From Lineus longissimus (lineage: Eukaryota; Nemertea; Pilidiophora; Heteronemertea; Lineidae): DNA of 64,000 nt. The DNA is taken from assembly GCF_910592395.1 (NCBI RefSeq), contig NC_088310.1, positions 28,908,991-28,972,990 of the forward strand, read 5' to 3'. The notes under the pieces are model-generated. The model saw only the letters and a program-made list of their open reading frames with translations, was not told where the DNA came from and searched no databases. Both the position numbers and the translations under genes were made by a program. Shown here piece by piece: positions 22,640 to 36,200 of this stretch (position 1 is its first letter; each line of letters begins with the position of its first letter).

Positions 22640-22890
22640 GCCTAAAAACATTCCCAGAATTGTGTCATTCCCAGGGCCATGCACCAAGGGGGGTCCTCGC
22701 GCTAAATATAGCATTGACCAATATCTGAAATCTATCTAGTTACTCTATAAACCAGGTACAATCTGCGTCGCAGTGCCAAAGTTTCTCCAAACTTTCCCAG
22801 ATTTGCGTCATTCCCAGGCCTTTTACCAATGGGAACCTGTGAATAAAGCATAGCCAGATATCCAAAATCTATTGGGTTACAGTAGACGTC
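22640..22890 (+). repeat. Diverged tandem duplication in the PRORP 3' UTR region
   Basis: Two related segments of about 100 bp start about 145 bp apart. Both contain ttcccaga, gtcattcccagg, an accaa-ggg block, a-cat-g-cca and aaatctat followed by gttac. The divergence shows it is older than the minisatellites. The second copy contains an AATAAA at 22842. Confidence 0.55.
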
Positions 22891-23018
22891 ATTTGAACAT
22901 GTCAGTCTTTCTCGGGTAGCAGACTACGATACCTTGGTCGTTTCATCTCCATTCTATATTTACCCTGTTGACTATTTTTGGAAAGGATGTAGTTTCAAGC
23001 ATACTGCATACCCAGAAA

Positions 23019-23024
23019 AATAAA
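23019..23024 (+). terminator. PRORP: Candidate poly(A) signal for PRORP
   Basis: AATAAA lies 664 bp beyond the stop codon. Alternatives at 22842-22847 and 23359-23364 are also in the plus orientation; I cannot choose between them without transcripts. Confidence 0.35.
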
Positions 23025-25552
23025 CAAACATGACTCTGTTCTATAAATACTCTGACAGGCCTATAATAATATAATTTTGTTGAAAAGGCTTGGATGATAC
23101 GTTGGCATGCCTGACGTCAACGTGAGAAGTTGAGGCAGTCTGGCAGCACAAATGTATGAAGAGGCGGGATGAAAGCCGACTGTAACATTGCTTTGTAAGG
23201 CCTCGAGGTATTCAGCTTTGATCTTTCTCTCAAATAACCTGTCTTCAGAATGCAATTCTTTGTGACTTTTATTACCTATGATGAGTCAAATACTTCATTT
23301 AGACCTTTTTTGGTCTTGTTGGCTGGTCTGATGCGACTAGTTTCTGCTGCAATTTCTAAATAAAAAAATATTATTAAAGTATTTTGATAATTTCTCTGGC
23401 TTCATTTCCTTTTCCTTTTGATGGCATTTAAATGTTCATGTCACAAATGAAGACAACCCCCCCCCATTTGCACTGAAGTGGAGTAGGACTATTGTTCTGT
23501 CTAACTGGAATGACTTGAACGACATCATGCCAATGTTGTGACTTGTGTTGTGTTGGAGATTGAGGTCCCACATTGAGGATGGTGGAACATATCCCTATTG
23601 ATAAGGACCCCCTCAAGACTGACACATGCTGTCCTCAGTAGAGTGGGACAGGGACCAAAGACTTGAGGGAGTCGTCAATATGATCTCTGAAGAGCTTCAT
23701 AGAACATTCGTTAGGTCACACAGTTTTGAGACCCCTAGGGAGGAACGTCCATGCAAGCCATGCATTGTCACCCAGTTTGAGACCCCTCGCATTGCAGGGA
23801 TGTCCCTTCGAGCTGAGGACGCCTGTCCTGAGAACATGCCAATCTCATACGCAGGCGCATATTGGATCCTTTTGAAAATACACAAGTGAATGTCAACATG
23901 GCGTGTGAGATCTATCAGGGTTTATCACATTTGTACTCGATGCTGATCCTTTACGATGACACCCAGCTCGGCGTGGCACTACAAACATGAAAGGGATGAT
24001 GACGCAGATGCTGGTCTCCACTGAGACGCTCTATATCGTGTCGTCCCTAATAGCTTATTCCCTTCTGACATTTAGACCGGTTACTAAGCCAACATCTCCC
24101 CCTTGACAATTGAAGGTTCTGCACAGCATCACTTGGTGACTTCACCTAAAGCCAATGGTCTTCTGAGCATATCTCCACCTGTTCATCATCATTACTTTCT
24201 TGTCTTTATTAACCTAAAGCAAAGTTGATCTCGCATCGTGGCTGGTGAACACTGGACCACAACAATAGAGCTCATGCCGCATATTATGCTCGAAGCGAGC
24301 AATAGACCATAACAAGTATTGTTCTATCTATACATTTAGTTTTCCTATTCCGACCCTATTGTCCACTGGTAAATTGTTCATGGATAAATAACAAAAGAGA
24401 CCATGCTCTTATAGGTAATGATATGATTGGCCCAACCTTGGTTAGAACTATATGATAGGTTCATAAGTCCACTGAGAACACAACAAACAATGTAACTGAT
24501 TGAATGTTTGTCGAGTAGGCCTCCTAAAGTCGATCACTGACTGAATCAATCACAAGGCCCCGTGAACGAGGTAAGCCTTGCCGCAGGACTTCCAATCCCA
24601 CCTGGTCACGCCCATCCATGACTTTATACCAGGGAAGATGCGATAATCCTTTGTCAAAGCCATGCAGCATCATTTTGATAAGTCTTGCCCGGACTAACGA
24701 CCTTCAGATGTTGAGAAAAAGACAAGAATTTCCAATGATCCCGATGATACAATTAATAAAAAGTACGAATACTTCGTAATTAGCATCAACATTGACATTT
24801 AGGAAAACGTGTCCAAAAACCTCTTGTAATACTTAAATAAAAGGTTACCGGTGACGAAGTTCTCATCCAGGCACGCAAGGGGCCTGCATGGCTGAAGTAA
24901 CGGGTCCACCCCTCATGGTGTTAAGCTTCAAGAAGCCAACACAGCGATTGAAAACATCAGCTACCCGAGCCTTCCCACGCGAGCTGAGCTTCGATTGACG
25001 TCAGCGATATATCAAGTCAGAAATAGCCGCTAGAAGCAATAATGGTATAGTGGAAAACCGTTACTTATCCACTCGTGCTTGCGATTGACGTCAATCAATC
25101 CAGGTTCGCCGAAATCTTGGCCTCGATCGTGTTTTTCAAAGGGCAATTAACAAGGGATTCACGTCTTGTTTGTGATTTCATTCCCGGGTTCGGGGAATTT
25201 ACATGATAATTTGGACTTAGACAATTTTTCATCCTTCAGAGTAGATTTTTTTCATAAGTTCCAAATTCTGAAAAATTTCAGAGCCAAAAAACTTTCGGGA
25301 CTGGTGATGTTTCCTCATTTTTAGCAGATAAAAAACAAGTGAAAAAATATTTGGACGTCAAAATCGCTGAGGACTTGATCGATTTGATCAAGAACGTGTC
25401 GTGAACAGAACGTCATATTCGGGCTTGCGTCCCCGACTCAGTCGTGGACTGAATAACCACTTTGTTTAAGAAAAGCCCGTCGATGCTTTACGCGGGACCT
25501 CTCGTAGTCGTAGCCTGAGCGAGAGCGTGAGCGAGCGTACTACTAGACCAAT

Positions 25553-25789
25553 CTCGATGGCCTGGTGGTTAAGGCGCCCGCCTCGTGAACGGAAGGTCGA
25601 AGGTTCGAGGCCCGCTGGTAACCTCTTTCCGATGCGGCCGGTTGGTTAGCCGCCAGCCAGTTAAATAGGGTACAAACTGCCTTCTCGCCAGGCGCCTGGC
25701 ATTAGAGATAGGAGTTTGGAAGTGAAGAGTGCCAAAAAGCTGGCTGGCCCTTTCATTAGGGGTGACACTATAATAAACAAACTTTACTT
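25553..25789 (+). mobile_element. tRNA-derived SINE with perfect target-site duplication
   Basis: A 237 bp element with an A-box-like tggcctggtgg and a perfect B box (ggttcgaggcc) in the first 60 bp, a body of about 150 bp and a short tail (aataaacaaactttacttt). The 15 bp sequence tactactagaccaat flanks it on both sides (25538-25552 and 25790-25804), which defines the ends exactly. The perfect duplication indicates a fairly recent insertion. It would have been mobilised by a partner LINE that is not present in this window. Confidence 0.85.
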
Positions 25790-27276
25790 TACTACTAGAC
25801 CAATTACGAGCCGTTCTATCAGTACCCTTCGTTACTAGTGCATTAATACAACAAGTGGCAGCACAGACGATTTAAGCGTTTTAGGTCGAAATAATGAAAA
25901 CATAGGCCTAGGTAGAACTTGTAACTGTTTAAAGAATGTTAGGGACCAAATCAGCTTTAGCTTAACGGAAAGTTAAAGTGTAGTTTGGTGTATTATTGCC
26001 ATGGGCGACCTGTCCGCTGATTTTAGGTTGGTAAGCAAGGTGTTTATGCGCGCAGCGCAGGGTGAGCGTGAGCGTGCAGAAAGTAGCGGCAATTTTCTGG
26101 CGGATATCTCGCTGATGATGATGATGATGATCCCAAAGACAATGATGCAGTGATCTGGTAAGTGAATCCGCAATACTGTACTTCTTGAATCCAATTTCAA
26201 GCTTTCAAAGATTTCGAACCCAGTAGAATTTACATGATATCGACCTACGTCTATATTTCATTTAAGGAAAGTCCCGGTGCGGACTGACTTGATGTGATGG
26301 TGATAATGCAAGCTTTGCAAGTTCTTCACTCCCCATTCGATAGCGTTTGCAAACTCCCGCAGAAGGCCGCTCTGCACCCTTTGGTTTGTCGGACATTACA
26401 GTACAGATGCTGACAATAGAAAAAGCTGTTACTTTCTTCCAAATTTATTTTACTCTCCGCTCTAATTCCCCTCATTTTGCTTAGCATTCTAAAGATGTGA
26501 AGAAAACGTTTCAGATCGCATGCGTAATGAGCTCGAATAAATGTGATGTGAGATCATTGACAATCGCGTTAGCCTTTACCGTTTCTTTGTAATTTGTTTC
26601 CTTCGACTGATTTTTAAATTTTAGAAATTAATCCTAGGCGATTATTGGTGCACCTATTAGCCATGCTAATGCTAAGCCTAACTATTTACGTGAGAGCTTT
26701 GTAACGGTACGGGGAGTCAATAAAAGGTCCCTATTATTCAGGACTCCATACACCAAACAGTTTCAGATTAGAACTTTAACTAGCTTAAATTTTGAAGGAA
26801 TTCTACACCAGTTATAGCTCATATTCCTTTCCAACAAGGATTGGTGAGACCGACATCGATACAACAGACATAAAGTGAACGATAAAAACCGGTTTACAGC
26901 CATTGATCTTGCTTTCTTGATGACCTGTTATTATCATATAGACCAATTGGGAGGGCAAAAGCCATTTCAAGACTTTACCGTTTAGTCATTAGTCGCTAAG
27001 ACGATGTTAGTAATCCACATGGCCGAGAAAGATTCGGAAAAGTGAGCCAAAGAACAAAATCATACAGAGAAAACTGCCCTTATGAAGCCAAGACAGTATA
27101 GATTTATACTTGATGAAACTAAGGTTTTTTTGGGCTGACCATCGAAGAAGGCTTTTCAACCTTCGGCCTATACGCAAATCGGCGTTAACATTTTGATTCG
27201 AATAGGTCTCCAATAATATGCTATATCAATTTTTGTTTTCTCATCTTAGGATCCGTGTGATGCTGTATAGGTCAAC

Positions 27277-30200
27277 ATGGACATCTTAACAGGGTCAGTC
27301 CCCTTGGACCAGCTTCCCCCAGCGCGGCCACATGCGGTCAGGGTGTTCCTCTGCTCTGCTGGAGATGGTAAGAACAGGGGCCTGGGTGCTTCGTCTGACG
27401 CACGTGATATTCACATGTTTTCACATGCGATTTCCAGATCTTTTGAAAGAGATCTCAACGTGACACCCTATAGCAAACGTGATAATCCCGCTGCCTGCGT
27501 GATTTCAAGATCTCTCATGAGATTTCGACGTGACCCAACCATCTTGAGCAACATGCCTCATGTCTACAACACACAGAAGGAAAAACGCGTGTTCTGGTAA
27601 AAAGACTCTGTTTACAATATTGACAAGTCAGGTGGGGCGAACACAAGCCTTTGCCACGGTGTTAGCCTGGCCTGCGTCATGGTTCTGCACGGGATCGGCA
27701 AGAAATAGGCATTGCTGTCAGGGAGAATGAAAGATGTGCCTTCAGATGGAAGCACCTCTATACTGTCTAAGAGCCTGTAATTCGGGCGATATCTGATGGA
27801 TTCTGCATGGATATTTTACCTATTACTTCGGGCAGATTGCCACACGATCTTTGAAATAAGACGTTTTTCATCGTTGAAAATGTGTGTGCGTTTCATTAAG
27901 AAAGCTGTGAAGGCTGACAGTTACCCTATACACATACCTAATTTAGAATGTCTTAACGTGGGTTCATTGTTTACCACAATCTGTCACAAATCTTTGAAGA
28001 AACGGATATCAAAACTGAAGAAAACTAACATGTTTGTTGGGAGTGAGAAGACAGCTACTTTGACTTGGATTTAAAGTTTGTCGAATGGCAGTAACGAAAT
28101 CCCACGCCGCACCGGCAAGTAAAAATGATTCATTCATGTTCGTTTCCTTCCATTTCCTTTGAAGAAAACTCATTATACCAATTCAAGATTGTTGTGGATT
28201 CTGTAACTAAGATCTCACGCCTCAGAATGAGTGGTACACTCTAATTTCCGGGACATACGTATTACTGAAGAGGGAATATAATCGTTTTGAAGACATGCAT
28301 GACAGGAACAGTTCCGTCAAGATGTCGAGAACATCCGTCGGGGATCACCGTCTTATCTCTAATTGGTCAAGAATTGTCAAATCTTAATCAAAAGTTGATT
28401 CTTGGTAAAGCCATCGACTTTACTTCAAACCAGTGCCTCAAAGAGTAACCAACGGGAATCGAACCCGCGCTGAACCCGCGCTTTCACATGAGGCACCATT
28501 GCCGACCAAACAGCGCTCACCACTGAGCTAAATCCCCATTCACAAATTTTGAGTTTCAATACCCCAAAGATTAACGAGCCCGGCCCCCGAAAGCTAACGC
28601 TCGGTCAGCTTATGTCAACTTTCTCTCCAAAAGCAACGATTTTAGTCTCCGAAAGCTTCATGGAGTTGGGTACCATCACTCCGAATACTGTCATACATCG
28701 GCCTAAAGTGCATCCTTTGGTGTCATTAATTACAGGCAATCTTCGGATTATCTTGCAAAATATCATTCTTGTTATTGTTTGATAGTGCTCCATTCTTGGC
28801 CTTGCAGATACAAGAGAGGAGAGGAACTATCTGATGGAACATGCTTACCACAAGCTGACACAATACTGTAGATATAAATATGGCATAGAGTTTCTGGTAA
28901 GATATTGGGCTTGATCACACCAACCAATCGAAAGTGCATTGAACGTCGTCATCAGGGGGTTGGGTTCCAAACCTTTGAAACTGGAATGCTTGTTGATAAA
29001 GATAGACATTTGCTTACAAGCCTCTCATTCCTTTGCTGAAAATCTGAAGACGCTAAAATTACCCCCCCCCCCCCCCCGATGAAAATTAGAGCAGGAGCCA
29101 TCATAACAAGAAGGGAAATAATTCACAAAAGACAATAGCTTCCATAGTTCAAAAGCTGTTTAGAGAAGGATGGGCTTCTTGTTTCCATTGAGAGCCTGCA
29201 AATAGGTCAATAGCTTCCATAGTTCAAAAGCTGTTTAGAGAAGGATGGGCTTCTTGTTTCCATTGAGAGCCTGCAAATAGGTCAATAGCTTCCATAGTTC
29301 AAAAGCTGTTTAGAGAAGGATGGGCTTCTTGTTTCCATTGAAAGCCTGCAAATAGGTCAATAGCTTCCATAGTTCAAAAGCTGTTTAGAGAAGGATGGGC
29401 TTCTTGTTTCCATTGAGAGCCTGCAAATAGGTCAATAGCTTCCATAGTTCAAAAGCTGTTTAGAGAAGGATCGGCTTCTTGTTTCCATTGAGAGCCTGCA
29501 AATAGGTCAATTTCTGAAGTTGTAAGTTTCATTTGCAGATGATTGATCTGAAGTGGGGTGTCCCTGAGAAAGTCCTTCAGCGATTTTACAGCGACGAGTT
29601 TGTGCGGTCAGAGATTACCAGATGCAGAGAGCAGTCGATTGGGCCAGATCTGGTGGTAGGTATCAACATGGCGTTTATAAGTCGAGTTGCACCCCCGATT
29701 TTGATGTACGCAGCAAAACTACCGCACTAGTCTTTTCATTATAGGTACACATCCCGCTTTGCCAAGTCCCTGGCCAAAGTTCTGGTTATTCAACACAGCG
29801 TTCGTTCTATACCAGAACTAAGTATTATTAGCTGCAGTGTGTAATACCAGCATGTTTTCTATGAGCACAATGGGTTAAAAATAAAAGCTGTATGTGTTTC
29901 GTTCCCCGATTGTAATCTGTGTCCTTTATGAATCCAATAACAGTTACCTTCTCCTTTCAAAGGCTGTCGTCTGCTCAGCGAGCAAGCCGATGACGTCAGA
30001 TATCTCAGATAACAGCGTTCTTGGCGTTATTTACATCTTCTAAACTAATAGCATTTTTATGTTTTGTGGTACTTGTGATTCTTGTCTCATCTTTTGCACC
30101 AGTAATGGTAATACGATATGTATGATATCATACTTTGATGAAGTAGCCGAGATAATGAAGACTTTTTCAATGTGTTAATCTTGCGCGAGCTTCCTTTACA

Positions 30201-33200
30201 TCACAGCTTGGCTGAGATGACTCACGGCGCTATTTCCACTCGATCTTAGCACCAAGACATGGAAAGGCCACGTGTGAAGTCAATGCTGACCTATCACATA
30301 TCAACTTATGTCAGAAGTTTCCGAATCCAAAAAAAGAGAACCAGGGGCCTGCAATGGCAAAAAACAGTCGGATTTTTCAGGGACGAGTTGACGAGTCAGA
30401 TCATCTGAACAGTGGTCTCCCTCCGATCGATGAATATCTGCGCTTATTTGCCGTCCGTTTACCCAGAGCGGATTTGCGATTGGCACTTGTCCACGAACCT
30501 GTCTTTGCACCGCTTCCCGTTTCAAAAAGGGCATGAGTCTTGTCTCACCACTACTGGTGTTTACAATGTCGTCCTTCGTCCCTGATGCGAGTGTTAATTG
30601 ACTCCGATTGCGTGGACCCTCAGGTTCTCAGACGTATGTGACATATCGACACCCAGTAACTCCTTCAAGAGGCAGTGAGGTGACCCATGCTGCTCCCTCA
30701 TAGAGATCCAGGGCTTGGGCAACTCTCGCTTGTCCTTTTTATTTCGCTGTCTCTTCCGCTTCTCGACAATTAGACCCAAAGGACCCCAAACCCTCGACAT
30801 TCCCCACCTCACAAAATGGCTTTTCATTTCAGTGTGGGCATATAGTAATTTGTCTTCTCTCTACAGTCCCTCTCACTTGTTCATCCTTGGTCGGAAACGC
30901 CGAAAATAGAATTCGGCCAATGACATAGATGGGATGACACAGGAATCTAATGTATTTTGAGATCTCCTAATCCTTTGTAAATGTCAGAAGCTGGTCCCTT
31001 TCTTTCGCGTAAGAGCAAGAGGTCACGTCACAACGGTATTCACTATGATATCATTCCACGGATGAATATTAACCTCTGGTAGTGATGACATCATAACATT
31101 GTCGTCTGCTTTGTGGAATTACTGACCAGCTCAGTTTCTATTGCGGTAAAACGTCGAAAGAAGAAACTGTTTGAGATCAAAGGCAAAGCAACAGAAGATG
31201 AGTCATTGTTAACGTTTACACAAAAAGTTGGTCCATTTGCGACCAAACTGCAAAAAAATAACCAAGGCTCGGCACTTTTCGTGAGAAAACGGAAGAAAGC
31301 GGTGCAGCAGTACCGCTTAGATAACGTCCATTGTTTTAGCCCTTTAAAAAGCAAGGTCGTGGGGAATAGGTTTCAAGGAAACTGAAAGCAAAGGTGTGAA
31401 GCCGATGGTAATCTGGACCCTCTGACATCTCAAGGTCATTCCCGTAAATGGCGAAACCATTAGAACCCGCCGACTTACTGAAAATGATATCCATTGATTG
31501 AATACACCAAAGCTTCGTGCCTAAACATACTCGCCCTTACTTTTCAGATTTTACTTGGCCAAAAGTACGGTGAGCCTTCCGCGCCTACTTCAATCTTAGC
31601 AGACCATTTTGAGATGTTCCTTGACCTGCTGACGGAGGCAAAAAGCAGCTCTGCTGAGATACTAGACCTGTGTTACTTCAAGGATACGAATACTGTACCT
31701 CCCGTTTACACCAGGAAGAGTTTTGAAACAATAAAAAAGGTACTTATACTGAAAAAAACACCTTGAAAACTGAACTAGTTGCTGACTACTGTTCACGATC
31801 CTCCTGGCTGTTCTTCTTCGATATTTCGCCAGAGGAATTCATTACTACAGAGAATTGACTGGCCGCTGAAAACATGACGCGTGGGAGATTCATTTCAACT
31901 TCTTCTCATATGAAACGAAGCAATATTGCTGCAAAATGTCTCCATAACACTTTAAAAGAACATGCACACAGTTTTTATACGTAAGCCCGGTATGACATTT
32001 TTCGTTCAAGTTAGTTAGACTCACCAATTTGAAACTTAGAGCCTGGCGGAGTTGCCTGATTAATTAAGGAACGGGAAGTAATTTGCCTAATTTGTAACTA
32101 TCCGTCGGCTGGAAATTGTCATCCAACCAAACTAGACTATTTTTGGACGATTTTGTTTTATTTATACCTAAAATAGAATATATATTGGTACATGTACTAT
32201 GAGACTCATTACTAGGACTAAAATACACCAGCGTCTTAATTAGTCTTTCCCCGTCGCCATATATGGTGCGTCTACATAACTTGCGGCGCATAAGAATGAC
32301 TCATCCCCGTCATGGCAAGACGGAATCTTCGATGAAAAAGATGATATCTGGAATAAATAACGAAAGGATATTTAAAAAACTAAAGCAATTTGCCTAAAGG
32401 ATGAGTGGGCCTCCTGTAGAAGCCTTGTCATCGTGAAACAATTGAATGACTTGCACCATTAGAAATGGGTCAATGAAAGGAATAGAGGGATGGGCTATGG
32501 TTCGGGTGCAAAGTGAGACTGATGCAAAGTGAGACTGATGCAGCAGTAGCTCGAAGATCAGTTTCTGCAGCACGGAAAGCAAGACCATTTGTTGCAGCCA
32601 GCACCTGTTCTGACTGAGTGGAGGAGAGGATTTCTGAGGCCATTTCTTATGGGGTTCGGGGAGCTGCCACTGTACGATGGACTAACAAAGACATTTCGCG
32701 CTGTGTTACCATTTTGAAAACGTGAAACGTGCACGATGCCACAGGCTACTATAAGTGAACATGCGCTTGTTTCTCCCCTTTCAGGCATGTCAGGCCGTTG
32801 GTGACTGGGCACCAAGCCTCCCCGATGCTCTCACCGAGGCGACCACCCTGGCTCTGAGCAAGGGCCATCTCACGGAAGAAGAGGCCCAGCTATACCTTTT
32901 ATCAGGCGAGTTGCGTTCGTGACATTCCGAGAGCTATGCCAGTGAGCGATAGCCTTTCCGCCGGTCTCAACATTATACCACAAGGCTGACGATTCATGGA
33001 GCAATACTGTCCTGGCATTCATCTGACGCCGATTTGATCACTGTCTTTTTCAATAACAAATGAGATAACAATGAGACCGTAATCTAAAGGCACAAAAGAA
33101 TCACACGCACCACTTCTCCAGTCACGTTAGAGGGTTCGCTCAACCTGACGGTGGTATTGTTTGGTTACAATGATTTTGTGAAGCGACGTGAAACAATGGC

Positions 33201-36200
33201 AAGACGTGTCAGAAGTCGGGAAAGCCAGTGTTTTAGTGTACATGAGTCGTAAACAGTTAGCCCGAGAGCTCTCTTAAAGAAGACAACATTATTAAAATGT
33301 TATAGTCTTTTTCATATCTGGCCAAATGTACCTAGTTAAACCATGAATCTGCTACATGTAGCTTCAGCAATGTGACCAGATCACATTTAACAAAAGACCG
33401 TGGTGTTGCACTACACATAGATTATCCTTAGGGTAGGCCTAACCAGAGTCTTTCCAAGAAATTAATTTGAAAGATTCTATTTATACTAACTCTGTGAACA
33501 CCGTCAAGACACATCGCGCGTACCATGCTCTGTTGTTATAGAGCCTCTTACTTGATAAGTAAGTAATAAACACAAGACTGATACAACCCTGTTGTCCCCT
33601 TAATCATACCCCCTTCACTCGTTTCAGACATTGGGGCACAAGTGCAGAGTGGGCTTGTCAACCGTCGCGTCCCAGAAACGAAAGACCGCTGTCTCTACGT
33701 GAGAAGGGCCATATCAGATGTAAAGGACCACCTCTTTGCCCTGAGAGTCAAACGATTCGTTGATCTGCGAAAGGGGGAGAAGAAAATCGACCGTCAGACG
33801 CAAGCGAAGTTGCATAGATTGGTTAACGATGTTATCCCACAGTCAGTTGGAGCAGACAACTCGGTCAACATTGACGTAGAATGGCGAATAACTGGAGGAA
33901 ATGTCAACACGGATGATTCAAGTAAAACGCGAAGGATTTCGAGAGTGATACAAAAGTGGAATAAAGGAGGGACGCTGAACCTATTTCGACACGAGAACTA
34001 TTTGGACGACTTCTGTAAAACATTCGTGAACCACACGAAAAGTCTGGTGAATCGTTCCTTTGCGAAGCTTCCAGTTGAGGAACGGCACGTGATCACCGGA
34101 GCCCTGGTGCAGTTACAGATGGCAAAGCGTCACGTGGACAGCTTCTGTGACGTTGTTGAAACAAGTGAGACTCTGGCGCAGTTAGTGCGCTACGTGCAAA
34201 GCAACGAAAGGAAACCTCTTATCCTCACTGGAGAACAAGGAAGTGGTAAGACTTGCCTCGCAGCCAAAATGATCTCATATTTACAAGAAGAACATGTGGT
34301 TGTGGCAAGGTTTTTAGACACTTCACCTTCGAGGACTTTAGAAGAAGTGTTGGTGAGCGCCAACAGGCAATTAAGTGCCGTCTACGGGAAACCACTAGTG
34401 CCCACGTTCGGCTACAATGACACCGTCAAGGAATTTCGTCAGTGTATTGGCTTGTCTCAGAGCGGGGCGCCGTTGTGTGTGGTTATTGACGGCTTGGAGC
34501 TTCTCTACGAAGGCAGTGACGTCGATTTGAGCTGGATCCAACATCGTCTGCCCGTCGATACCAAGGTGATCGTAACCATGGCAACAAATAGCAATATCTC
34601 AGATAGCATGAGTGACGATATGTTTTGTCATATCAGCGTCAGCGGGTTTAGTAAAGAAAGTGCCATTGCGGTGTTCAATCAGAGATTGAAGGAGGAAAAA
34701 CGATCACTTACTGCTGGACAAATGAGAAAGGTCACAAGCGCCTTAGGCCGCAATAGTTCGCCTATCTATACTGACGTGTTGTTGACGGTGTTGAAAACTG
34801 TCGATTCCTTTGATCCAATCCAGGGTATCAATTTTTGCACTGTTGAGGAGGCAATAGCAGCGTTCCTCCAAAACTTGGGGAAGCGCTATGACGAAAGTTT
34901 GGTGAAACATGTTGTGTCCTATATCACTGCTGCGAGGTATGGCGTCACTGAGCATGAGTTAGACGCTCTTTTATCCATTGATGATGAGTTGTTGACATCA
35001 TTATTTGATGATTGGATGCCCCCAGTCAGACGTATGCCCAGCCTACTCTGGTTACGCGTTCTGCACGACTTGAGACCCTTCCTTGTTGAAATCGAAGTTG
35101 ACCAGACCGCACTTTTGACATGGCGACACCGCAAAATCGCGAAAGCTTGCGCAGCGTTCTATCTTGAAGATGATTCGCACAGGAAATACATCCATTCGGT
35201 AATGGGCGAATACTTCATGGGGATTTGGGGATGTGGTAGACGAAAACCTTTCACCTACACTGACCAGCAGATTAAGTTGTTTGACCCTAGCCATTCTCGA
35301 AACCGTAGCTCTGCTGATCGCATCATTCAGGTGCAACCATATAGATATGAAGCAAGCATGGACCCCCAGGGGAACAAACACAGATGCAACTTCAGGAAAC
35401 TCTCAGAATTACCATATCATTTCTTGAAGAGTGACAACATTGATTTCTTGCTTGATTATATACTGTTTGACTACCGCTACCTTCATAATAAGATCAAGGC
35501 TTGCGGCGTATTAAGTACCATGAAAGAGTACCTCCTCCTCCAGGCCCAGCCTGTCCTCCATGGAATCATGGACTTGATAGCCCTGGTAGCTACGCTCAGA
35601 AAGATCATCGGAACTATCCATATGTACCCGAATACGCTTAACGTGGAGCTAACGGGCAGATTGTCGCATATGATCACTATCTCACCGTACATCAAGTCAT
35701 TGATCAAACAGTGCGACCACAAGGCCTCCGCGGCTTGTCCTCTCATCCCCACCTTTACCTGCTATGACACCCTCCAGGCAGGCACGGTGGGCACCATTCT
35801 GTACACCAAGGGGTCCAACACGGCACGGGAAAAAGGCCTCTCTGCCAGTTCACCAGACTTGGCAAGCATCGTAAGCAAAGAAGATGGCGGGAAGGAATTC
35901 ACCGTCTGGGATCCTGCAAACTGCGAAAGGAAAGATGCCATCCGAGTGAAGGAGACTGGACAAGATACGGTTTTCAAAGAACTAGCTGTAACCCCTGATG
36001 GTCGTCATCTTGTAGGCCTTTGTCAGGCGCCGTCCTTCAGTTTTGAAGTCTACAGCATGGAGCACGGGGACTGTATTGCGAGCAGACGAGAAGAAGAGAC
36101 GGAGGAACTGCACAGCTTAAGATGTTTAACCAACTCTTTCATGGCCGTGGAAACTGAAACAAGCGTGATGAAAGTCTACTCTCTCTTTGAGCCGAAGGAG

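Larger units (their letters stand above)
22356..27276. other. PRORP 3' UTR, intergenic DNA and NWD2-like promoter region
   Basis: No protein-coding gene is recognised. The stretch contains a diverged duplication (22640-22890), poly(A) signals, two CRE palindromes (24996 and 25086), a SINE (25553-25789) and a C9 run at 23457-23465. Just before the NWD2-like start codon, ctcatcttag at about 27240-27249 could be the acceptor of a 5' UTR intron. An open frame at 23626-23889 matches nothing I know. Confidence 0.5.

Noticed and set aside
28445-28537. Functional tRNA gene on the minus strand
   Set aside because: The D and T arms are good, but there is no anticodon arm and the ends do not pair.
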